Positions 1-4,226 of a stretch of 5,519 bases of DNA are shown piece by piece. The stretch covers positions 1 through 5,519 of the forward strand of contig DMEM01000151.1 of the NCBI GenBank assembly GCA_003450915.1. Reading direction: 5' to 3'. The notes beneath the pieces were generated by a model. The model ran no database searches, had not been told where the DNA came from, and was given only the letters and a program-made list of their open reading frames with translations. Source of the stretch: Alphaproteobacteria bacterium (GTDB lineage Bacteria > Pseudomonadota > Alphaproteobacteria > UBA1280 > UBA12223). The position numbers and the translations under genes are program-made. The stretch's first letter is position 1. Each line of letters opens with the position of its first letter.

Positions 1-710
1 ATAATGTTTTTCATAATGCAAAACTAGCAATTTTTAACCAACAAGATGATTTTACCAATCCTAAAAATCACTTTAACAAAATCAGCTTTGGCACTGATAA
101 TTCAGAATATTCTATTAAAGAAGTCGGCAACATGTCTCACTTATTCTTTAAAGATGAATTATTATTAACTGAAGATGATATCAAACTAGTTGGTCAACAT
201 AACCTACTAAATATTCTTGCTGTTTACGCTTTAATTAGTCCATTGAATTTAGACAAAGAAAAAACAAAAAAGGCTATTTGTGACTTTGCAGGTTTAGATC
301 ACAGATGTCAATTAGCATACCAAAACAACGGTGTAAAATGGATCAATGATTCAAAAGCGACTAACGTTGGTAGCTTAGTTGCCTGCTTAGATGGCTTAAA
401 AGTTAAAGGCAAACTACATTTATTATTAGGTGGAGACGGTAAAGGCGCTGACTTTAAGCCGCTAGTCCCCCTATTTAAGAATTTTGACCTTCAATTGTAT
501 TGCTTTGGCAAAGACAAAGATTCTCTAGCAAAACTTGATCACTCTAGTTTGGTTTTTGAAACTATGGAGCAAGCTATGCAAAAAACTTCTTCAGATTTAA
601 AGTCTGGTGATATTGTTTTACTATCTCCAGCCTGTGCAAGCATTGACCAGTTTAAAAACTTTGAAGTCAGAGGTGAAGAATTTACAAAACTAGCTAAACA
701 ACTAGGTTAG
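1..710 (+). CDS. murD: UDP-N-acetylmuramoyl-L-alanine--D-glutamate ligase (MurD), C-terminal part
   Basis: MurD is the cytoplasmic ATP-dependent ligase that adds D-glutamate to UDP-MurNAc-L-Ala in peptidoglycan precursor synthesis. The frame is open from the window edge (first full codon at 3) to TAG at 708-710, giving 235 residues, about the last half of a protein usually near 440 aa. The ATG at 132 is internal: the upstream frame continues with good MurD-like sequence (NVFHNAKLAIFN). Visible landmarks are GQHNLLN (central domain end), DHRCQ followed by NDSKATN at 345-365 (Mur ligase C-terminal domain; in E. coli MurD the Lys and Thr here contact substrate), LLLGGDGKGADF (with the lysine equivalent to E. 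coli K348), and the C-terminal LSPACASIDQFKNFEVRGEEF, which binds D-Glu/UMAG. No key residue is missing. The gene ends an operon here: a terminator starts about 10 nt after the stop, and no ftsW or murG follows. Confidence 0.97.
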   Translation, partial: NVFHNAKLAIFNQQDDFTNPKNHFNKISFGTDNSEYSIKEVGNMSHLFFKDELLLTEDDIKLVGQHNLLNILAVYALISPLNLDKEKTKKAICDFAGLDHRCQLAYQNNGVKWINDSKATNVGSLVACLDGLKVKGKLHLLLGGDGKGADFKPLVPLFKNFDLQLYCFGKDKDSLAKLDHSSLVFETMEQAMQKTSSDLKSGDIVLLSPACASIDQFKNFEVRGEEFTKLAKQLG

Positions 711-719
711 CACAAATAA

Positions 720-745
720 AAAGAGACCCAAAGGTCTCTTTTTTT
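720..745. terminator. Bidirectional intrinsic terminator between murD and ORF-A
   Basis: The stem AAAGAGACC (720-728) pairs perfectly with GGTCTCTTT (733-741) around a CAAA loop. On the plus strand it is followed by a T run (739-745). On the minus strand it is followed by the complement of an A-rich stretch (714-722). It can therefore stop murD from the left and ORF-A from the right, as expected between convergent genes. Confidence 0.92.
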
Positions 746-766
746 ATCGAAAATAACGTTCAAACT

Positions 767-1189
767 CTATTCTTTATCATTTAAAGATATTAAAACTTTA
801 GATTCCTCATTAGGCTTAGCAAAAACTTCAACTAAGTCAGGATATATCTTCATTTCAATGTTACCAGGAAAAACCGAAAGACTAACATTTGATTGAACAG
901 CTATTTTTGACAAAGGATATTCTGCACAATAACCAGTATAAAGAGTCAAGCAAGGCTTATCAGTTTGTTCTTCCATTTTTTTTAACTCATTAACAATGTA
1001 ACACTTCAAGTTTTGGGACAGTAACTCTAAATCAACCATCTCACTAACCAACATTGACTTATAACATTTTTTAAAATAAGAAACTGTCGCCCCTTCTAGA
1101 TAGCTTAAATCTTTTATTGCATTATCCCAATACTCTGCTACAACATTAGCAATTTTTTCAAGATTATCTTCAGATATTTCACCAGACAT
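767..1189 (-). CDS. Small hypothetical protein, ORF-A (140 aa), member of local paralog family
   Basis: The function is not recognised. The frame runs from ATG at 1189 to TAA at 767. A purine-rich AAGGG (1199-1203) sits 9 nt before the ATG as a plausible ribosome binding site. The protein is acidic and soluble-looking, with no signal peptide or membrane segment. Residues 1-50 look helical. Residues 53-125 loosely match the pattern seen in ORF-B, -C and -D: an amphipathic helix (LLSQNLKCYIVNELKKM), a beta strand (CLTLYTG), a Cys at 88 before a second helix (LSKIAVQSN), then two strands (IEMKIYP and LVEVFA). It is the most divergent of the four, with about two extra residues after the Cys. It has several cysteines (43, 63, 80, 88). 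It lies 57 nt after ORF-B with no terminator between, so the two are probably co-transcribed and end at the shared hairpin at 720-745. Being a real gene is likely; the family link is an inference by eye. Confidence 0.75.
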   Translation of the reverse strand: MSGEISEDNLEKIANVVAEYWDNAIKDLSYLEGATVSYFKKCYKSMLVSEMVDLELLSQNLKCYIVNELKKMEEQTDKPCLTLYTGYCAEYPLSKIAVQSNVSLSVFPGNIEMKIYPDLVEVFAKPNEESKVLISLNDKE

Positions 1190-1246
1190 CTTTGCTTTCC
1201 CTTCTCAAAAAAGAATAATAAGAATATTTAATATTACTGTTATTTT

Positions 1247-1576
1247 TTAACTATCAAGCTTAATAGATGTTTTATTATTAAAAAACACTAAACCATTAGA
1301 AAATAAAACCGCTTCATAAGATCCATCTATTTTAGGAAATTTAACGCCAACCTTTTTGGATGCTTTAATTATAAGTTCACAAGCAATATTGCCATTTACC
1401 TGAATTTCAACTGATTTATGTTTTTCAAATTCAGACTTCATAACTTCAAGCAAACTTGCTTTAAATAGCAACTTACCTGAAGGTAGCAGGTCTATACTTT
1501 CAGATAATATCTGAAGCACGTTATCGGCAATACCATTAAGTTTTGTATCAACATCATTACTTTCTAAAATAGTCAT
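1247..1576 (-). CDS. Small hypothetical protein, ORF-B (109 aa), member of local paralog family
   Basis: The function is not recognised. The longest open frame could begin at a TTG at 1615. That codon lies inside the promoter-like TTGACT...TATAAA region, and the 13 extra residues are Lys/Phe-rich translation of AT-rich leader, so ATG at 1576 (MTILESNDVD) is preferred. The Shine-Dalgarno is weak: AAGG lies 11 nt upstream. Residues 10-30 are a helix. The core at about 35-100 has a helix (LFKASLLEVMKSEFEKH), a strand (SVEIQVNG), CELIIKASKKVG beginning at Cys66, then FPKIDGSYEAVLF and LVFF strands. The stretch around FPKIDGSYEA closely parallels LPVIKGSFKA in ORF-C, the best evidence that the two are related. 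No export signal is seen. It is probably the first gene of a two-gene unit with ORF-A. Confidence 0.75.
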   Translation of the reverse strand: MTILESNDVDTKLNGIADNVLQILSESIDLLPSGKLLFKASLLEVMKSEFEKHKSVEIQVNGNIACELIIKASKKVGVKFPKIDGSYEAVLFSNGLVFFNNKTSIKLDS

Positions 1577-1600
1577 GATAAGGCTAACCTTTTTTAATTT

Positions 1601-1631
1601 TTTATAAAAACGCAATCTTGAGCAAAGTCAA
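1601..1631 (-). promoter_or_regulatory. Candidate sigma70 promoter for ORF-B/ORF-A
   Basis: On the minus strand TTGACT (1626-1631) is followed by the A/T box TATAAA (1601-1606, 19-nt spacer) or TTTATA (1603-1608, 17-nt spacer). A start of transcription near 1594-1596 would leave a short leader before ATG 1576 and would exclude the TTG at 1615 as translation start. The assignment is by eye in AT-rich DNA. Confidence 0.5.
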
Positions 1632-1679
1632 TGTAACAATAAATATCATAAAAATCAAGAGATAAAGATATAGAAAACA

Positions 1680-1708
1680 AAAAAAGAGACCATATAGATC
1701 TCTTTTTT
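1680..1708 (-). terminator. Intrinsic terminator after ORF-C
   Basis: GAGACC (1686-1691) and GATCTC (1697-1702) pair around ATATA, extended by six A/T pairs. In minus-strand RNA the one non-Watson-Crick position becomes a U.G wobble, while in plus-strand RNA it is an A x C mismatch. The minus strand also has a run of seven T (complement of 1679-1685). It therefore fits leftward transcription from ORF-C. Its GAGACC core and flanks resemble the hairpin at 720-745. Confidence 0.85.
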
Positions 1709-1753
1709 CTCGAAACTTTTTATCCTTTAGTTTTTATATTTTAAAGATGTTAA

Positions 1754-2293
1754 CTAACTCAACTGACTCTCATAAACAGTACATTTAAAATCTTTAACAC
1801 TAATAAAGGCTTTAAAAGACCCTTTTATAACTGGCAATTCAAGCCCCGATTCTCCGACTGCTTGAGCTATTAAAGTGCAATGCCTATGAGTAGCAACTTT
1901 AATTCTAACAAAGTCACTTTCATTTCGAGCAATGCCTTCCTTAATTAAAGAAGATAAAACATCTTTAAACTTATCAACTTTTTCTGCACTGTTTTTGTCT
2001 GAATCATAAACAGGCATATTTTCTATTTTTAAAGCTATAGACTTCATTTCTGCCTCTAACTTTTTCAGTTCTAATTTTTCATTATCTATCGAGTTAAGAA
2101 CTTTTATTCTTGTCTGCTCTTCGTGTTTAGAAAAATCTGTAGATAAATAAACAGATTGATAATTGGAAACTTTTTCCCTCATAGCCTCTGTTAAATCTTT
2201 ACTTTTACGGTGCATTAAATTTAGATCCATATTAATATCATCTATCAGCCTAGACACCATATAGTTTACATTATCATCAAGATTGATATTCAT
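1754..2293 (-). CDS. Hypothetical protein, ORF-C (179 aa): coiled-coil-like N-terminus plus shared C-terminal domain
   Basis: The function is not recognised. ATG at 2293 is preceded by GGTGA (2300-2304) with 6 nt spacing; TAG ends it at 1754. Residues 15-92 are rich in Lys, Glu, Leu and Ile with heptad-like spacing (for example IDNEKLELKKLEAEMKSIALKIENM), suggesting a helical or coiled-coil segment absent from the three neighbours. After a short polar linker (about 93-105), residues 107-175 carry the pattern shared with ORF-A, -B and -D: helix (FKDVLSSLIKEGI), strand (FVRIKVA), Cys139 leading helix CTLIAQAVGESG, LPVIKGSFKA, then strands (FISVKDF and KCTVY). No signal peptide or membrane segment is visible. 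It is a single-gene unit with its own promoter-like region and terminator. A cytoplasmic protein that self-associates through the N-terminal helices is a reasonable guess only. Confidence 0.8.
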   Translation of the reverse strand: MNINLDDNVNYMVSRLIDDINMDLNLMHRKSKDLTEAMREKVSNYQSVYLSTDFSKHEEQTRIKVLNSIDNEKLELKKLEAEMKSIALKIENMPVYDSDKNSAEKVDKFKDVLSSLIKEGIARNESDFVRIKVATHRHCTLIAQAVGESGLELPVIKGSFKAFISVKDFKCTVYESQLS

Positions 2294-2316
2294 AATCTCT
2301 CACCATTTTAATAAAC

Positions 2317-2364
2317 ATTATAATTCCGTGACTATAATATAATAATTAAAAAGATATAATTCAA
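2317..2364 (-). promoter_or_regulatory. Candidate promoter region for ORF-C
   Basis: On the minus strand TTGAAT (2359-2364) is followed 17 nt later by TATATT (2336-2341). A second, perfect TATAAT box lies nearer the gene at 2317-2322, with only a weak -35 match (TTATTA) 17 nt upstream. Either could serve ORF-C. The region is so AT-rich that chance boxes are expected. Confidence 0.4.
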
Positions 2365-2374
2365 CGTGGAAATA

Positions 2375-2402
2375 AAAAAGCCTTCATAAATGAAGGCTTT
2401 TT
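2375..2402 (-). terminator. Intrinsic terminator after ORF-D
   Basis: A perfect 12-bp stem, AAAAAGCCTTCA (2375-2386) with TGAAGGCTTTTT (2391-2402), around a TAAA loop. On the minus strand it ends in a six-T run (complement of 2374-2379), placing it about 45 nt downstream of the ORF-D stop and upstream of the ORF-C promoter. Plus-strand T's are also present, but no plus-strand gene reaches it. Confidence 0.9.
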
Positions 2403-2445
2403 ATTAAGATCGAAAATTATTAAGAAAAAATAAATTACATAAAAA

Positions 2446-2751
2446 TTAAACAATTCTAGCTTGAGCTCTATCATTTTCTATATTTATAACAAAATCGCGA
2501 GCTAACTCAACAAAACTATAATTAGCTTTTAATGCTGCCTTTTTTAAAACATCACAAGGCTCATTATTACTAAATGTAATTTTACAAGTACCATTTTCTT
2601 TTAGCTCTTGCTTTATATAAAGTTCTAACCAATTAGAAAATATTTTCTCCGAATGTGCAGAGTTACGTTTTTCTCTAAATGAATGAAATTGAAACTCTTG
2701 CAGACACCAAGCGGCCGCTTTAGCTTCGACACTTTGTGACGAGCATGTCAT
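2446..2751 (-). CDS. Small hypothetical protein, ORF-D (101 aa), member of local paralog family
   Basis: The function is not recognised. An upstream in-frame ATG at 2757 is only 1 nt from the strong AGGAG (2759-2763), too close for normal initiation. The ATG at 2751 (MTCSSQSVEA) has 7-nt spacing and is chosen. Residues 35-101 match the shared pattern: helix (IFSNWLELYIKQEL), strand (CKITFSN), Cys66 leading CDVLKKAALKAN, then FVELARDFVINIE and ARIV strands. Cys66 and the following L..A spacing coincide with ORF-B. Residues 1-34 contain an Ala-rich segment (VEAKAAAWCLQEF) and a basic stretch (FREKRN) but no export signal. The gene is an isolated unit with a strong promoter inside a large inverted repeat and its own terminator. 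The codons at 2711-2718 are unusually GC-rich for this window. Confidence 0.75.
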   Translation of the reverse strand: MTCSSQSVEAKAAAWCLQEFQFHSFREKRNSAHSEKIFSNWLELYIKQELKENGTCKITFSNNEPCDVLKKAALKANYSFVELARDFVINIENDRAQARIV

Positions 2752-2758
2752 AATCATA

Positions 2759-2763
2759 CTCCT
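2759..2763 (-). promoter_or_regulatory. Ribosome binding site deciding the ORF-D start
   Basis: The minus strand reads AGGAG, then T, ATG, ATT, ATG. The spacing is 1 nt to the first ATG and 7 nt to the second, which supports initiation at 2751. The site abuts the inverted repeat at 2764. Confidence 0.75.
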
Positions 2764-2812
2764 AAAAAAATAAGGTTAACATTGCTTATTATAGCATTAA
2801 CCTTATTTTTTT
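2764..2812. repeat. Perfect 16-bp inverted repeat bracketing the ORF-D -10 box
   Basis: AAAAAAATAAGGTTAA (2764-2779) is the exact reverse complement of 2797-2812, separated by 17 bp. The downstream arm covers about +3 to +18 of the predicted transcript and ends against the ribosome binding site. The upstream arm fills the -35/-10 spacer. The half-site core is AAGGTTAA/TTAACCTT. The layout resembles an operator with two half-sites three helical turns apart. A terminator or cruciform is a less likely reading. Confidence 0.85.
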
Positions 2813-2815
2813 CAA
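2788..2815 (-). promoter_or_regulatory. Extended -10 sigma70 promoter of ORF-D
   Basis: On the minus strand TTGAAA (2810-2815), a 16-nt spacer, then TGC directly before a consensus TATAAT (2788-2793), forming the extended -10 motif TGnTATAAT. Transcription would start near 2781, about 30 nt before the ORF-D ATG. It is the best promoter match in the window. Confidence 0.75.
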
Positions 2816-2826
2816 GAATATTTAGT

Positions 2827-2854
2827 AAAAAACCTCCATATATGGAGGTTTTTT
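2827..2854. terminator. Palindromic terminator after the LysM gene
   Basis: A perfect 28-bp palindrome with CCTCCATA/TATGGAGG at its centre and A6/T6 at its ends. It forms a GC-containing stem with a small ATAT loop and a U tract in either direction. It lies 11 nt beyond the LysM stop on the minus strand and separates that gene from the ORF-D promoter. Confidence 0.9.
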
Positions 2855-2865
2855 ATTATTATATT

Positions 2866-4134
2866 TTATTCACCATCGTATAAGCTAATTGGTTGATTTC
2901 TATTTCTAGCTCTGTATCTAGCATCAACTTCTTCTTCTCCTTGATAGTCTCTAGGAATATCTAAGTTTTGACCAGGGTGAACTAAATCAGGGTCATTAAC
3001 TTGTGAGCGGTTAGCATCATAAATTAGAGGCCATAAAGTCCAGTCACCGTAGATTTTTTCTTTGTCTGAAATTTCTGAAAGTGTATCACCTGTTTCTACA
3101 GTATATTCATTTACTTTAGCAATTCCACCAGCGTATGGGTTATAAGCTTGTTGAGCTGAAGCTCCTGTAGAACCTGCAATAACTTGTCCGTCAAGATCAC
3201 CACCAAATACTTCAGGGTAGTTTTGAGGCTGAGCTGTTGTTTTAGCATAAGCTTGAACAGTTTTCTTACTTTTATAATCAAAATCTCCAGGTCTTGAAAC
3301 ATCTTGATGAATATCTAATTTATCTCTCCAGTTTACTACCGGCTTATCTATTTTAGTAGCTGCTTGAACATCTAACTTTTTAGGATTACCAATCATAACA
3401 TTGTTATAAACTGAAACATCTCTATCTTTTGCTACAGGATCTGAAAGCATAATATTATTACTTCTACTTGCTTGTAGCTGATTTTGTGCATCTCTATTGT
3501 CAATAGATGCAAAACCACCTACTGGTTTAATATAAACATTGTCCATACCAACCATTCTAGCTTGAGGGTTTGCCATTTTATCATCAATAACACCATCTAA
3601 ATTAGTATTTTCAACTAAGCCAAAGTCTTTAACTTGTCTCTCTTTTCTTAATACTAAAGATGCTGAACCGTACATGTATGGAACTGGCTCTAAGCCTTTT
3701 TGTTTGTAGTGATCATTCCAAAGCTTAGCTTCTTTTTTATCATAATACATATATGCAGGAATTTTTTTCTCAACTTCATCATAAGGATTCCATGGTCTTC
3801 TTTGTTCTTCATTATATGTAGTTGCCTTATCATACCACGCTGGTTTTACCGTACTTGTGTGAGTGTTACCACCTGGGCCTGTAATTGTATTTTTAGGCAC
3901 TTCAACTCTTTGAGTTTCAGGGTTATATTCTGGTTTTAACTCTTCATGATATGTCGCAGCTTTTTCAAGCCATGATTCTTGAACCGCGGGTACTTGTTGA
4001 CCTTGTGAGTTGTATCTCATAGGTCTTTCATTTTTACTATCCCAGAACCATGCATTTGCAGCGTTTGAAAATACGCTAACTACTGCTATAACTGATACTG
4101 TTTTTAAAATTCTTTTGTTTTTTATATTTGCCAT
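2866..4134 (-). CDS. Exported LysM domain protein (422 aa)
   Basis: Probably a periplasmic or surface peptidoglycan-binding protein. ATG at 4134 is chosen over an upstream in-frame ATG at 4191 because GGGA (4142-4145) lies 7 nt before it and the protein then begins with a classic signal peptide: basic MANIKNKRILK, a hydrophobic core, and the cleavage motif ANA after residue 28. Mature protein starts WFWDSK. Residues 55-72 and 100-117 are a diverged repeat (W..KA.TY.EE...NP). Residues 198-251 contain three short N-V/I-hydrophobic-P motifs. The middle is polar, low in hydrophobics and likely extended. Residues 343-393 are one LysM domain (YTVETGDTLSEIS, YGDWTLWPLIYDANRS, DPDLVHPGQNLDIP), resembling LysM of periplasmic proteins such as E. 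coli YgaU. The C-terminal tail is charged (EEEVDARYRARNRNQ). No catalytic domain is recognised, so a structural, scaffold or assembly role is inferred. It is monocistronic and divergent from the substrate-binding gene. Confidence 0.92.
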   Translation of the reverse strand: MANIKNKRILKTVSVIAVVSVFSNAANAWFWDSKNERPMRYNSQGQQVPAVQESWLEKAATYHEELKPEYNPETQRVEVPKNTITGPGGNTHTSTVKPAWYDKATTYNEEQRRPWNPYDEVEKKIPAYMYYDKKEAKLWNDHYKQKGLEPVPYMYGSASLVLRKERQVKDFGLVENTNLDGVIDDKMANPQARMVGMDNVYIKPVGGFASIDNRDAQNQLQASRSNNIMLSDPVAKDRDVSVYNNVMIGNPKKLDVQAATKIDKPVVNWRDKLDIHQDVSRPGDFDYKSKKTVQAYAKTTAQPQNYPEVFGGDLDGQVIAGSTGASAQQAYNPYAGGIAKVNEYTVETGDTLSEISDKEKIYGDWTLWPLIYDANRSQVNDPDLVHPGQNLDIPRDYQGEEEVDARYRARNRNQPISLYDGE

Positions 4135-4141
4135 GATATAT

Positions 4142-4145
4142 TCCC
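4142..4145 (-). promoter_or_regulatory. Ribosome binding site deciding the LysM gene start
   Basis: The minus strand reads GGGA, then 7 nt, then ATG at 4134. The longer frame from 4191 would add 19 polar residues in front of the signal peptide, which would be unusual for an exported protein. Confidence 0.6.
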
Positions 4146-4154
4146 AAAAATTAC

Positions 4155-4184
4155 TTGTATTTTGTTCCTGTCTTAGTGTATTAT
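4155..4184 (+). promoter_or_regulatory. Candidate promoter of the substrate-binding protein gene
   Basis: TTGTAT (4155-4160) and TATTAT (4179-4184) are separated by 18 nt, with a predicted start near 4191, about 36 nt before the ATG. On the opposite strand, TTTACT (4203-4208) with AATAAT (4180-4185, 17-nt spacer) could drive the LysM gene. The two -10 boxes would overlap, so the divergent promoters may compete. Both are moderate matches. Confidence 0.4.
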
Positions 4185-4226
4185 TTACCATATAAACAAA
4201 AAAGTAAAGAGAGATCTTAATTTCAA

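Noticed and set aside
767..1576. ORF-B and ORF-A as a toxin-antitoxin pair
   Set aside because: They are adjacent, but neither resembles a known toxin or antitoxin fold by motif, there is no overlap, and both look like members of the same family as ORF-C and ORF-D.
1577..1615. TTG start giving ORF-B 13 more residues
   Set aside because: The added codons are AT-rich leader translated as Lys/Phe-rich sequence, and they overlap the predicted promoter boxes and lie upstream of the likely transcription start.
767..1615. ORF-A and ORF-B as pieces of one frameshifted gene
   Set aside because: Each has its own start, stop and a complete copy of the shared domain pattern, with a 57-nt spacer.
2764..2812. 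Inverted repeat read as an intrinsic terminator or riboswitch
   Set aside because: It contains a consensus extended -10 box in its centre and lies directly before a ribosome binding site, while the LysM gene already has its own palindromic terminator at 2827-2854. No riboswitch core is recognisable.
711..2865. CRISPR, tRNA, insertion sequence or attachment site among the small genes
   Set aside because: No repeated spacers, cloverleaf, transposase fragment or flanking direct repeats were seen in the intergenic stretches; these hold only promoter-like boxes and terminators.
3111..3302. Second minus-strand frame inside the LysM gene
   Set aside because: An alternative frame of a supported gene, Leu/Lys-rich, with no independent evidence.
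3700..3939. Plus-strand open frame opposite the LysM gene
   Set aside because: It is a hydrophobic, Phe/Ile-rich antisense translation of a well-supported secreted protein gene and has no family resemblance.
4010..4195. Plus-strand open frame over the LysM signal peptide and promoter region
   Set aside because: It is the antisense of the signal-peptide coding region; its hydrophobicity comes from that overlap.
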